Source: Parendozoicomonas sp. Alg238-R29 | GTDB lineage: Bacteria > Pseudomonadota > Gammaproteobacteria > Pseudomonadales > Endozoicomonadaceae | DNA: 40,037 bases | Direction of reading: 5' to 3' | Assembly (NCBI RefSeq): GCF_947331445.1 | Contig: NZ_CAMZOG010000040.1 | Span: 1-40,037, forward strand | Shown here: positions 7,470-16,155 of the stretch, piece after piece | Numbering within the stretch: the stretch's first letter is position 1 | Layout of the letters: the number at the start of each line of letters is the position of its first letter | Made by a program: the position numbers and the translations under genes | Notes under the pieces: model-generated | The model's input: only the letters and a program-made list of their open reading frames with translations | Databases searched by the model: none | What the model was told of the DNA's origin: nothing

Positions 7470-8840
7470 ATGAATACAAATGTAATTATTTTGGCAGCCG
7501 GACAAGGCAGCCGGATGAAATCTTCCCTTCCCAAGGTTCTTCACCCCATTGCCGGGCGATCCATGCTGGAGCATGTGATTGGTGCCGCTGAGCAAACCCT
7601 GGGCGGCCAAAACAATATTCATGTGGTGATTGGTCACGGAGCTGGTCAGGTTCGTGAACGTTTGGCTCAGGCCCAGGTGAACTGGGTTGAGCAAACTGAA
7701 CAGTTGGGCACAGGTCATGCGGTTATGCAGGCCGCCCCTGCCTGTGAAGGAGCTGATGTTGTATTGGTTCTATATGGCGATGTTCCCATGATCCGCTCCA
7801 GCACGCTGCAATCTCTGGTTTCTGCTTGTGATGGAAAGAACCTGGCTCTTCTCACCGTTGATTTGGAAAACCCTAGTGGTTACGGCCGCATCGTTCGTGA
7901 TGCACAGGGAGCGATTCAGGCCATTGTGGAAGATAAAGATGCTTCCCCTGAACAGAAAGCCATTACCGAAACTAACACCGGAATTATGGCAATACCTGGC
8001 TCACGGGTTTCCGAATGGCTGGGTAATCTGAACAACAACAATGCTCAGGGTGAATATTACCTTACGGATATCGTGGCCATGGCTGTTGAAGAAGGTACAC
8101 CTGTTGTCAGCGCCAGGCCTGGCAGTGAAATGGAAGTGCAGGGTGTTAATAATCGCATGCAACAAGCTCAACTGGAGCGTTTGATTCAGTTACGACAAGC
8201 GGAACAGTTGATGGTTGATGGTGTGACTTTGCTTGATCCTGCCCGTATCGATATTCGCGGCAGGCTCACCGCAGGCCACGATGTTGTTATCGACATTAAC
8301 TGTGTTTTTGAAGGTGAAGTGGAACTTGGGGATGGTGTTCAGATTGGCCCGAACTGTCATATCAAAAATGCCGTAATTGGTGCAGGTACAGTCATTAAAT
8401 CCAACACCATTATTGAGAATGCTGCTGTTGGCGAAGGCTGCGATGTTGGCCCTGTTGCACGACTCCGCCCAGGTACTCGTCTTGAGAATAAAGCCAAGGT
8501 TGGCAACTTCGTTGAAACCAAAAAAGCTCACATTGGTAAAGGCAGTAAAGTAAACCATCTGAGTTATGTAGGCGATGCTGAAGTCGGTGAAGGTGTAAAT
8601 ATTGGAGCAGGAACAATCACCTGTAACTATGATGGCGCCAACAAATTCAAAACCACCATCGCCGATGGTGCATTTATTGGCTCAAATACTGCTTTGGTAG
8701 CTCCGGTCACCATTGGTAAGGACGCTGTTGTTGGAGCTGGTTCCACTGTAACGGCAGAAGTTCCCGATGGACATCTCGGTGTTGCCCGCGGAAAGCAGCG
8801 CAACATTCCAGGCTGGCAGAAGCCAGTGAAGAAGTCTTAA
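7470..8840 (+). CDS. glmU: bifunctional GlcN-1-P acetyltransferase / GlcNAc-1-P uridyltransferase
   Basis: Cytoplasmic enzyme that makes UDP-GlcNAc from GlcN-1-P for peptidoglycan and LPS. The 456 residues equal the usual length when the ATG at 7470 (MNTNVIILAAGQGSRMKS) is used; in-frame starts upstream would add a non-family leader. The N-terminal pyrophosphorylase domain (1-230) has the LAAGQGSRM...LPKVLH nucleotide motif and YGDVPM. The C-terminal half is a left-handed beta helix built from hexapeptide repeats (for example IGPNCHIKNAVIGAGTVI), ending in the acetyl-CoA-binding region IGSNTALVAPVTIG. The ribosome site is weak. It lies 48 bases before glmS, as in many gammaproteobacteria, and is probably cotranscribed with it. 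No lesion is visible. Confidence 0.97.
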   Translation: MNTNVIILAAGQGSRMKSSLPKVLHPIAGRSMLEHVIGAAEQTLGGQNNIHVVIGHGAGQVRERLAQAQVNWVEQTEQLGTGHAVMQAAPACEGADVVLVLYGDVPMIRSSTLQSLVSACDGKNLALLTVDLENPSGYGRIVRDAQGAIQAIVEDKDASPEQKAITETNTGIMAIPGSRVSEWLGNLNNNNAQGEYYLTDIVAMAVEEGTPVVSARPGSEMEVQGVNNRMQQAQLERLIQLRQAEQLMVDGVTLLDPARIDIRGRLTAGHDVVIDINCVFEGEVELGDGVQIGPNCHIKNAVIGAGTVIKSNTIIENAAVGEGCDVGPVARLRPGTRLENKAKVGNFVETKKAHIGKGSKVNHLSYVGDAEVGEGVNIGAGTITCNYDGANKFKTTIADGAFIGSNTALVAPVTIGKDAVVGAGSTVTAEVPDGHLGVARGKQRNIPGWQKPVKKS

Positions 8841-8888
8841 TAGATTCTTCCATCAGAAAACCAGTTTTTATAGTTTAAGGTAAACGAC

Positions 8889-10718
8889 ATGTGTGGAATT
8901 GTTGGTGCAGTAGCACAAAGGGATGTGGCTCCTATTCTGGTAGAAGGGCTGAAGCGTCTGGAATATCGTGGCTATGATTCTGCTGGCCTCGCTGTTCTCG
9001 ATAAAGAAGGTGTTATGGGGCGCCTGCGTCGTACAGGTAAAGTACAGCAGCTGGCAGACGCTCTAGCGAAGGAACACGTTCAGGGTGGAACTGGTATTGC
9101 CCATACTCGCTGGGCAACCCATGGTGAGCCTACTGAACGCAACGCTCACCCTCATGTCTCTGGCGATATTGCCGTTGTGCACAACGGTATTATTGAGAAT
9201 CACGAAGAACTGCGTAAGCAGCTGAAAGAGCTGGGCTACACCTTTGAATCTGATACCGACACGGAAGTGATTGCGCACCTGATTCACCATGAGCGCAAAA
9301 GCAATGATTCTCTGCTGGCTGCTCTGCAAAGTACGGTTGCTCAATTGGATGGCGCTTACGGAACAGTGATTATTGATCGTCGTGAGCCAAACCACATGGT
9401 CGTTGCACGTTCTGGCAGCCCGCTGGTTATTGGCCAGGGCATTGGTGAAAACTATGTAGGTTCTGACCAGCTGGCTCTGCTGCCAGTGACCCACCGTTTC
9501 CAGTATCTGGAAGAGGGTGATGTTGCGGATATTACCCGGGAAACGGTGTCCATCTTTGATGCCAACGGTAACCCGGTAGAGCGCGAGCTGGTGGATTGTG
9601 ATCTTGATCATGAGGCCAGCGATAAAGGTGAATATCGCCATCATATGCTCAAAGAAATCTTTGAGCAGCCAAGCTCTGTAGCAAACACGCTGGAAGGACG
9701 CCTGAGTGACAGCCGTGTTTCTGTTGAAGCATTTGGCCACAATGCCCGTGAAATTTTCGAGAAAACCAGAGCGGTTCAGTTGATTGCTTGCGGTACCAGC
9801 TATAACGCTGGAATGGTTGCACGCAACTGGTTTGAAGATATGGGCATTCCCTGTCGTGTAGAAATTGCTTCCGAGTTTCGTTATCGCAAAGCATTTGTTC
9901 CTGACGATTGTCTGTTTGTCACTATCTCCCAGTCTGGAGAAACAGCTGACACTCTGGCTGCTCTGCGTTTGGCAAAGGAGCAGGGTTTTAAACACAGTCT
10001 GACTATCTGTAACGTGCCAGGTTCTTCCATGGTCCGTGAATCGGATATGGCGTTTATGACCCGGGCTGGTGCTGAAATTGGAGTGGCTTCCACGAAAGCG
10101 TTTACAACTCAGCTGACTTCTTTGCTGATGCTGGTAACTGCCGTTGCCCGATGCCGTAACCTTATGAGTGAAGAGGTAGAAGCAAATATCGTAAATGACC
10201 TGCGCAGCCTGCCTGCAGCTATTCAGGAGGTACTGAAGCAAAAAGATGCCATCACTGAAATGTCTGAAGACTTTTCCGATAAGCATCACAGCCTGTTTCT
10301 GGGCCGTGGCACTATGTTCCCCATTGCTATGGAGGGCGCATTGAAGCTGAAGGAAATTTCTTACATTCATGCAGAAGCTTATGCGGCAGGGGAGTTGAAG
10401 CACGGTCCATTGGCGCTGATAGACGGCGATATGCCTGTAGTCGTTGTTGCTCCTAACAACGAACTGCTGGAAAAACTGAAATCCAATATGGAAGAAGTCC
10501 GCGCACGTGGTGGCCAGCTTTATGTGTTTGCAGATCCTCACTCCCGCCTGGTTGCCGCCGAAGGTGTAAAGGTTATTAACCTGATCGAAGTGAGTCATTG
10601 GGTTGCCCCGATAATCTACACTTTACCTCTTCAGCTGCTCTCTTACGATGTTGCGTTGATTAAAGGCACAGATGTCGATCAGCCTCGAAATCTCGCAAAA
10701 TCTGTTACTGTTGAGTGA
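8889..10718 (+). CDS. glmS: glutamine--fructose-6-phosphate aminotransferase (isomerizing)
   Basis: Makes glucosamine-6-phosphate from fructose-6-phosphate and glutamine, the first step of amino-sugar synthesis feeding GlmU. The 609 residues are exactly typical. Cys2 of [13 protein letters not shown] is the nucleophile of the class II glutaminase domain, with HTRWATHG and an HNG motif following. Two SIS sugar-isomerase domains follow (about 285-425 and 455-600), containing [17 protein letters not shown] and the C-terminal [14 protein letters not shown] precedes the ATG. The 48-base gap after glmU holds no glmS ribozyme-like structure, so ribozyme control is not indicated. An intrinsic terminator follows. 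Confidence 0.98.
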   Translation: MCGIVGAVAQRDVAPILVEGLKRLEYRGYDSAGLAVLDKEGVMGRLRRTGKVQQLADALAKEHVQGGTGIAHTRWATHGEPTERNAHPHVSGDIAVVHNGIIENHEELRKQLKELGYTFESDTDTEVIAHLIHHERKSNDSLLAALQSTVAQLDGAYGTVIIDRREPNHMVVARSGSPLVIGQGIGENYVGSDQLALLPVTHRFQYLEEGDVADITRETVSIFDANGNPVERELVDCDLDHEASDKGEYRHHMLKEIFEQPSSVANTLEGRLSDSRVSVEAFGHNAREIFEKTRAVQLIACGTSYNAGMVARNWFEDMGIPCRVEIASEFRYRKAFVPDDCLFVTISQSGETADTLAALRLAKEQGFKHSLTICNVPGSSMVRESDMAFMTRAGAEIGVASTKAFTTQLTSLLMLVTAVARCRNLMSEEVEANIVNDLRSLPAAIQEVLKQKDAITEMSEDFSDKHHSLFLGRGTMFPIAMEGALKLKEISYIHAEAYAAGELKHGPLALIDGDMPVVVVAPNNELLEKLKSNMEEVRARGGQLYVFADPHSRLVAAEGVKVINLIEVSHWVAPIIYTLPLQLLSYDVALIKGTDVDQPRNLAKSVTVE

Positions 10719-10761
10719 TGTTTAAGTCGCTTTAAAATTTCGAATCAAGGTAACTCTTATT

Positions 10762-10795
10762 AAGCTCCTGTGGGTTCTACCTGCGGAGCTTTTTT
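10762..10795 (+). terminator. Rho-independent terminator after glmS
   Basis: AAGCTCC (10762-10768) pairs perfectly with GGAGCTT (10785-10791), with a small inner stem, followed directly by a T-run. It ends the glmU-glmS transcript. Confidence 0.9.
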
Positions 10796-10908
10796 ATGAG
10801 GTGTAAATAGTTATCTAATAGATTTGGATAATGATTCCAAAATCATATGGCTTTTCATTGGAGTACCAGCACCTACACTCCCACCCAGTTATTTATCAGG
10901 AGCGTCGT

Positions 10909-11199
10909 ATGCCTCACCTCACAATTGTTGCCAATATCATCGCCAGCACAGAAAAAGTAGAGTTAGTGAAGAGTGAGTTGGTAAAGCTTATTGCGGTTAC
11001 CCAAGCGGAAGAAGGTTGTATTAACTACGACTTACATCAGGATAACGAAAACCCTGCCCATTTTATGTTTTATGAGAACTGGGCATCCCGGGAACACTGG
11101 CAGAAACACATGGATACGCAACACCTGAAAGATTATCTGGCAGCGACCGAAGGAGCTGTAGAGTCGTTCATCGTTAATGAAATGAGTCAGGTTGGTTAA
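10909..11199 (+). CDS. antibiotic-biosynthesis-monooxygenase (ABM) domain protein, YgiN-like
   Basis: 96-residue single-domain protein of the ABM/quinol monooxygenase fold. Typical features are the opening strand LTIVANIIAS, the EEGCINYDLHQDNENPAHFMFYENW core and the SREHWQKHM helix. Such proteins are small homodimers that oxidise quinols or act on unknown substrates. The ATG at 10909 is chosen because CAGGAGCG precedes it at good spacing; in-frame codons upstream have none. It lies 15 bases before a short-chain dehydrogenase and clearly forms a two-gene operon with it, pointing to one redox step on a shared but unknown substrate. Confidence 0.85.
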   Translation: MPHLTIVANIIASTEKVELVKSELVKLIAVTQAEEGCINYDLHQDNENPAHFMFYENWASREHWQKHMDTQHLKDYLAATEGAVESFIVNEMSQVG

Positions 11200-11214
11200 C
11201 AAGGAGAGTCTATA

Positions 11215-12024
11215 GTGCAGAAGATTATTCTGCTAACTGGCGCGACTGATGGTATCGGTCTGGAAACAGCCAAAGCTTTGGTGTCACAAGGGCACTATGT
11301 TTTGCTTCATGGTCGTAACGCGTCCAAACTGCAAGATGTTGAGAACGCCCTTTCTTCTCTATCAGAAACGGGAATGGTTGAGAGCTATGTTGCCGACCTT
11401 TCTCGTTTGGCTGATGTGAAAGTGCTTGCTCAGGCCGTAATTGCGAAACACAAAAAGCTGGATGTTGTGATCAATAATGCTGGTGTTTACAAAACACCAA
11501 GCCCGGTGACACAGGATGGTTTAGATGTCCGTTTTGCTGTGAACACCATTGCTCCATATTTGCTGACTCAACAGCTGTTATCCATTCTTGGTATCACTGG
11601 CCGAGTGGTAAATATTTCCTCCGCCGCTCAAGCGCCCGTGAATTTAAATGCTCTGGTTGGGAAGGATTTACTTTCGTTATCAGACAGTGATGCTTACGCC
11701 CAGAGCAAGCTGGCTATCACAATGTGGTCCCGGCATATGGCGCAATCATTAAAAGACACTGGATCTTTGATTGTGGCGATAAATCCAGCGTCGTTTCTGG
11801 GAAGTAAGATGGTGAAAGACGCTTACGGCATGGCTGGAAAAGATTTGAGCATTGGTGTGGATATTCTCTGCCGCGCAGCACTCTCTGACGAGTTTTCTGA
11901 AGCCAATGGATTGTATTTTGATAACGATATTGGGCGATTTTCTGATCCACATGCAGACGCATTGAGTGTTGAAAAATGCCAGAAGGTTGTTGAACGCATT
12001 GAGGCGGTTTTGGCCAGAGATTAA
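11215..12024 (+). CDS. short-chain dehydrogenase/reductase
   Basis: 269-residue NAD(P)-dependent oxidoreductase of the classical SDR fold. The cofactor motif TGATDGIG is at 8-15, NNAG at 87-90, catalytic Ser in NISSAAQ (about 135-136), and Tyr161 and Lys165 in YAQSK. The catalytic set is complete. The start is a GTG preceded by AAGGAGAG at ideal spacing. It is cotranscribed with the upstream ABM protein and followed by a strong GC hairpin. The substrate cannot be named; the lack of a Gly-motif Arg gives no firm NADP preference. Confidence 0.9.
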   Translation: MQKIILLTGATDGIGLETAKALVSQGHYVLLHGRNASKLQDVENALSSLSETGMVESYVADLSRLADVKVLAQAVIAKHKKLDVVINNAGVYKTPSPVTQDGLDVRFAVNTIAPYLLTQQLLSILGITGRVVNISSAAQAPVNLNALVGKDLLSLSDSDAYAQSKLAITMWSRHMAQSLKDTGSLIVAINPASFLGSKMVKDAYGMAGKDLSIGVDILCRAALSDEFSEANGLYFDNDIGRFSDPHADALSVEKCQKVVERIEAVLARD

Positions 12025-12032
12025 CTTCATAA

Positions 12033-12054
12033 CCCCCCGAGTTTTCTCGGGGGG
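12033..12054. terminator. bidirectional hairpin between convergent genes
   Basis: CCCCCCGAG (12033-12041) and CTCGGGGGG (12046-12054) form a perfect 9-bp stem with a TTTT loop. The following T-tract is poor on both strands. It lies between the dehydrogenase gene and the convergent MFS gene. Confidence 0.8.
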
Positions 12055-12138
12055 AAACAGAGAGTTAGGCCGCTAGAGGGGTAATCTGGCCTTGGTCGTT
12101 CAGTTCCAGTGCTGGAGAAGCATTGGCCTCTCCAATAG

Positions 12139-13350
12139 CTATATTGCTGGAGCTAAACGAATAACGGGCTTGGTGTTGATTGGCAAATGTAAGAGAGCGG
12201 CCAAAAATGCCAGAACAACCGTGGACCACCAGATGGGTTCATAGGTTCCGTAATAGTCGTAGATACGACCGCCTGCCCAGGCTCCCAGAAAGCTGCCAAC
12301 CTGGTGAGTTAGGAAGACCAGTCCATACAGCGTGGAAAGATAGCGAGCACCGAAAATCTGGCGAACGAGACCAGACGTCAGTGGAACAGTACCCAGCCAG
12401 CAAAAACCAATAGCCGCGCCAAACAGTGTGGCTGTGCTGTTGGTTACTGGCAGAGTTATAAAGCTGGCAATCACCAGGGTTCTTGCCACATACAAGGCGG
12501 TCATAACATAACGTTTGTCATACCTGTCGCCCATCAACCCCCAGAAGTAAGAACCGAAGATGTTAAATACGCCAACATAAGCCAGCGCCATGGCTGCGGA
12601 TGACGCTTCCAAACCTTTGTCTGCAAGATAGCTGGGCAAGTGGGTGGCAATAAACATCACGTGGAAGCCGCACACGAAAAAACCGGCGTGAATAAGCCAG
12701 TAACCTTTGTGGGCAAAAGCTTCCTGCAAAGCCTGTTTAACAGTTTTAGGTTCATTCTCCGCTGCTTTTGCAGTGGTACCCTGACTCTGGCTGGTTTTCA
12801 TAAAGCAGGCGAAAGCCACCATTACACTGCATGCCAGTGCAAAAACCTGCAAAGTAGTTTGCCAGTCAAAGTTACTCAGCAAGGCTTCTGCTCCGGGAAT
12901 CACGGCAAACATACCGAAAGAACCGGCTGCAGTGGTCAGGCCAAAAGCTTTAGCGGTGTGCTGGGCAGGAACAACCTTGGCAACTGCTCCGAGAACAATC
13001 ACATAACTGGTGCAACTCAACCCTAAGCCAACCAATGCTCCCAGGGAAAGGTACAGCCACTCAGGCTGAGAGGCGACAGATGTCAGATATAACCCAGCTG
13101 CGTAAGCAAGAGCACCGAGAGAAATAACGCGGTGTGCTCCCCAGCAGTCGGCAGCCATGCCAACAAATGGCTGGAACATACCAAACAGAAGATTCTGGAA
13201 GGCGATAGCAAGGCTGAAAAATTCCCGCCCTGTGTTAAATGTTTCGGATATCGGCATCATAAAAATACCGAAAGACTGGCGAATACCAAGGCTGAAAATC
13301 AGTATGGCAATACCAAACCAGACAAGAAGGGGGAATCGAAAAATACTCAT
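12139..13350 (-). CDS. MFS transporter, OFA/monocarboxylate-type
   Basis: 403-residue inner-membrane transporter with 12 predicted helices. The cytoplasmic A-like motif GMAADCWGAHRV is at loop 2-3 and GLMGDRYDKRYV at loop 8-9. A central loop rich in Lys, Glu and Ala (about 195-210) separates two six-helix halves. The overall pattern (IRQSFGIFMMPIS, GLGLSCTSYVIVLG) resembles the oxalate-formate/monocarboxylate branch. The ATG overlaps the stop of the upstream His-rich ORF (TAATG), so translation is probably coupled. The substrate is unknown. The His-rich partner makes a metal or metal-complex substrate conceivable, but that is inference only. Confidence 0.85.
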   Translation of the reverse strand: MSIFRFPLLVWFGIAILIFSLGIRQSFGIFMMPISETFNTGREFFSLAIAFQNLLFGMFQPFVGMAADCWGAHRVISLGALAYAAGLYLTSVASQPEWLYLSLGALVGLGLSCTSYVIVLGAVAKVVPAQHTAKAFGLTTAAGSFGMFAVIPGAEALLSNFDWQTTLQVFALACSVMVAFACFMKTSQSQGTTAKAAENEPKTVKQALQEAFAHKGYWLIHAGFFVCGFHVMFIATHLPSYLADKGLEASSAAMALAYVGVFNIFGSYFWGLMGDRYDKRYVMTALYVARTLVIASFITLPVTNSTATLFGAAIGFCWLGTVPLTSGLVRQIFGARYLSTLYGLVFLTHQVGSFLGAWAGGRIYDYYGTYEPIWWSTVVLAFLAALLHLPINTKPVIRLAPAI

Positions 13351-13544
13351 TAATGATGGTGCTCGGAGTGATCCATGGAACCAGACATCTGATGGTGCAT
13401 GTTTTCCTGCTGATGGCAGCCGGCGTTAACGGCACTTCTGGTGAGAGAGTCCAGAAAAACCGGAGAATTATGAACAGCAACCAATGTCAGGCTCAGCAGT
13501 AAGAGCATTCTCAAAAGTTGAGCAAGTAAAGATTGGGAAGACAT
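13350..13544 (-). CDS. small exported His/Met-rich peptide
   Basis: 64-residue ORF with an N-terminal hydrophobic segment (LLRMLLLLSLTLVAVH, residues about 10-25) that looks like a signal peptide or single anchor. A short tail follows that is rich in metal ligands: a Cys-His pair, MHHQM and the terminal DHSEHHH. GAGAGG precedes the ATG at proper spacing. The stop codon overlaps the ATG of the MFS gene by one base, strong support that it is a real cistron. I infer periplasmic metal (copper or zinc) binding. No family name is given. Confidence 0.65.
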   Translation of the reverse strand: MSSQSLLAQLLRMLLLLSLTLVAVHNSPVFLDSLTRSAVNAGCHQQENMHHQMSGSMDHSEHHH

Positions 13545-13675
13545 TGCGCCTCTCAGAGTCAGGAAGGCGCGGGATAGTATCCAAATACAAGGGGAGTAAC
13601 TATTGGTATTTGCTCGTTCCTAACGCTCCCTGGTGCCTTTCGGAAAAATGCTATGTCTTTGATCGACCTGTTTTT

Positions 13676-14011
13676 ATGATGCTCTGGTCAGCGTTTGGAG
13701 TAGTTCGGCATGCCGGTGGCCTTGCGGTACGACTGGGAGAACCATTTGGTACTTTAATCCTGACTATCTCGGTAATCAGTATTGAGGTCATAATGATTTC
13801 AGCGGTGATGCTGACCGCTGCTCATAACCCGACGCTGGGCCGGGATATGATGTTTTCAGTGCTGATGATTGTACTGAATGGCCTTGTCGGGCTATCACTA
13901 CTGCTCGGTGGATTTGGGCGTGTGGAGCAGAGTTTTAATCTTCAGGGAGCTAATACCTTTCTTGCTGTACTGATTCCCTTAACAATGTTGATTCCGTTCT
14001 TCTGCTGTTAA
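13676..14011 (+). pseudogene. truncated calcium/cation:proton antiporter (ChaA-like)
   Basis: From LWSAFGVVRHAGGLAVRLGE the frame matches the first cation-exchanger repeat of ChaA: the HAxxLAxxLGEPFGTLILTISV region with its conserved Glu, then GRDMMFSVLMIVLNGLVGLSLL. It stops after LIPFFCC, so more than half of the usual 350-370 residues, including the second repeat, is missing. The sequence before residue WSAFG is not family-like, so the 5' end is also damaged. An in-frame ORF extends upstream to 13484, overlapping the His-rich gene on the other strand, but has no support. Confidence 0.75.
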
Positions 14012-14231
14012 CACTTTTTGTTTCCCAGGTTTATTTCTCATCTACCCGCAGCAATATTATTCAGGTTTTAGTTCATCTCACTCTTTTTTTTCTGTTACAT
14101 CATTATGATTTTTGATTAAGTGAAAAAACCGGCAATATTAAACTGCAGTAATAGCGGATCTCACAGTAATACTGCAAATAAAAATAATCGCATATCAGTA
14201 ACTTAGCCATACTCTCTACTGGTTGGCGCTT

Positions 14232-15509
14232 TTAATAAGGGCGTGGCCGATGTGATTCTCTGATAGTACGAGCAATCATAGAAGTTCGTGTTGAAACCTG
14301 TTGCTGTGCCAAAAATGATTTCAGAATATCAAAGTGGTCGTGTATAGATACATAAGGCAATACCTTGTGGTTTCCCGTTAATGTTTCTGGGTTGACCGTC
14401 AATATTTTACGAAATTTAACTCCGCTATACAGCCCAGGTTCTTTTTCTACATACAATTCCTCAGCATCAACATATGCAATATTTATAACCTTACAAACAG
14501 CACTATAGTTTTTAGCAGCTGCCTGCATTTTACTATTCAAACTGCTAAGTGCAGGGACTATCCCTTTTTTGTTTAAGGTCGCCTTGGTTTCTGATATCAA
14601 TGCTTGGTGAAGAGTTTGAAACTCACTAATAAAACCCCGTCCTTTTTTCCATAACTCGACTATGAGCGCAGTATAATGGTGTCGTAGACGTTCAATTATG
14701 GCAAGTTCATACATTCTGGTTCCCTCACCAAGCTTTTCAGAAAGCTTCTGAAGATCTTCCTCGAACATCTTTGCGAAAGAATCAAGGTTCTCCCATTGTT
14801 GTAATGCGCTAATACAACTGAGAAGCATCTCTTCTCTCCTTTTCCTGACATTTTTAATGTCTTCCATCGTTAAATTTTTTGTGCCAGGGTACTTCCGTTC
14901 ACATAACTCAGGGCTATCAAAATTCATTGGAGTTCGCTCTGTCTGAGTGGATAAACCAGTAGTCCCGGAGGCGCTATGAATTTGAGGTGTGGCGTTATTG
15001 GCTTCAACAGGCTTTGGATCACAGCTGCCAGATGTGCTCTCATCCATTGAGACTAGAGCTGGTATGCTAGAAAAGTCTATGGGCAAAGAGGCACCCAATG
15101 CTTCAAGTGTTCTTTTCTTGGGTGTGGTAACAACCTCATCTTGGGGAATTGGCTGCAGATCAGGAATTTTAATCTCAGAAGCTAAAGCACGATAGTTACG
15201 TGCAGCTTCTCTTCTTTTGAGTTCGATAGCACCTACGTTTTTCTTATGCTTTTTAAGAACAGGCATTTCAGGCTTAGAAGTAGAATCACAAGAGTTGGAA
15301 ACAACTTCTCTTCTTTGGGGTTCGTTATTAACACCTGCGTTTGGCCAAAACGCTTGCAGAGTAGGCAAAACACAAGACTTCGGAATAGAGTGAACAATGG
15401 CAACTGACCTGCCAGCGTAGGATCCCCCACTCATAGTGCTCAGATTCCTATTGTCGGTGGAAGTTCTCAGTGGATTCTGCGCTAAAGACTGACAGCTCTT
15501 AACAATCAT
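14232..15509 (-). CDS. effector-like protein, disordered N-terminus and helical C-terminus
   Basis: 425-residue protein that I do not recognise. The ATG at 15509 is chosen because AAGGTGAG lies at correct spacing; the ATG at 15524 has no ribosome site. Residues about 1-190 are low in predicted structure and rich in Ser, Thr, Pro and Asn, with a basic patch (KKHKKNVGAIELKRREAARN). From about 200 on the chain is helical and charged, with coiled-coil-like stretches (MEDIKNVRKRREEM, FAKMFEEDLQKLSEKLGEG). There is no signal peptide or membrane segment. Soluble proteins with a Ser-rich disordered N-terminus are common among type III secretion substrates, but no chaperone or secretion gene is nearby, so this is a hypothesis. 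It is flanked by a broken chaA and an IS481 remnant. Confidence 0.6.
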   Translation of the reverse strand: MIVKSCQSLAQNPLRTSTDNRNLSTMSGGSYAGRSVAIVHSIPKSCVLPTLQAFWPNAGVNNEPQRREVVSNSCDSTSKPEMPVLKKHKKNVGAIELKRREAARNYRALASEIKIPDLQPIPQDEVVTTPKKRTLEALGASLPIDFSSIPALVSMDESTSGSCDPKPVEANNATPQIHSASGTTGLSTQTERTPMNFDSPELCERKYPGTKNLTMEDIKNVRKRREEMLLSCISALQQWENLDSFAKMFEEDLQKLSEKLGEGTRMYELAIIERLRHHYTALIVELWKKGRGFISEFQTLHQALISETKATLNKKGIVPALSSLNSKMQAAAKNYSAVCKVINIAYVDAEELYVEKEPGLYSGVKFRKILTVNPETLTGNHKVLPYVSIHDHFDILKSFLAQQQVSTRTSMIARTIRESHRPRPY

Positions 15510-15592
15510 TAGACTCACCTTCATTATTTGTTTCTATGATAAAGTCAATCTTAGTTTTTTGATCACGCTTTTAAATCAGACATTAGTCTAAG

Positions 15593-15924
15593 GTGGACCC
15601 CGCTAGGGGAAACAAAAACACCTTTCTTGCGCAGTTCATTGGAAACACGAACTGACCATGAGCAGGCTCCTCAATGGCCTATTCGGCAACAGTTTTTTCT
15701 GTTTCAGGCTCAACTCTATTATTGATGTTTGGAGTGTGGCGAGGCTTATCCAGCAAGGTTTCGACGCCATCAGAGTTCGCTGCGTCCCGATAATGGTAGA
15801 ATGTGTCCTTGGACACTCCCATCATCTTGCAGGCTTTGGAGATATTACCGAGTTCATCAGCAAGATTGAGGAGGCCAACCTTCTCATTTCTAGAGAACAA
15901 TTGTCTGATTAGGTCTGAACTAAC
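15593..15924 (-). mobile_element. IS481-like transposase remnant
   Basis: Reading down from 15924, the frame gives NEKVGLLNLADELGNISKAC, then a GVSKDTFYHYRDA helix-turn-helix and a NRVEPETEKTV stretch, all typical of the N-terminus of IS481-type transposases. A TAG at 15681-15679 interrupts it. AIEEPAHGQ follows in the same frame, then one frame change leads to RVSNELRKKGVFVSPSGV, which ends abruptly at about 15593 before the DDE core. It is a dead 5' fragment. Confidence 0.8.
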
Positions 15925-15998
15925 TCACTGGAGGTTCTGCGCGTTCTCCTATCATCAGGCGAGCTATTCAATCTGTTTTTCCTGATACGCCGATTGCC

Positions 15999-16026
15999 AA
16001 TGGTGACTATAACAAATGGTGACTAT
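15999..16026. repeat. 12-bp direct repeat, period 16
   Basis: AATGGTGACTAT occurs at 15999-16010 and 16015-16026, separated by AACA. It lies in the non-coding stretch between the IS481 remnant and the GGDEF gene. The 16-base period matches two other tandem duplications in this window (6370 and 27101). Confidence 0.7.
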
Positions 16027-16155
16027 GACTGCTCTGTCGCTTCGGGGTTAGCGCGCTGGGCTGGCCTGTGTTTCTGGTAAACGATTTGTTGAGTCGCTAT
16101 GTGCGAACCCTGCGATAATGGCTTCAGCCTGAAGCTTGCCAGGAATAAATACCTT

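Noticed and set aside
8841-8888. glmS ribozyme between glmU and glmS
   Set aside because: The gap is only 48 bases and lacks the ribozyme core; such ribozymes are found in Gram-positive bacteria.
9063-10598. 511-codon open frame antisense to glmS
   Set aside because: It mirrors the codon bias of glmS, has no ribosome site or recognisable domain, and glmS itself is unambiguous.
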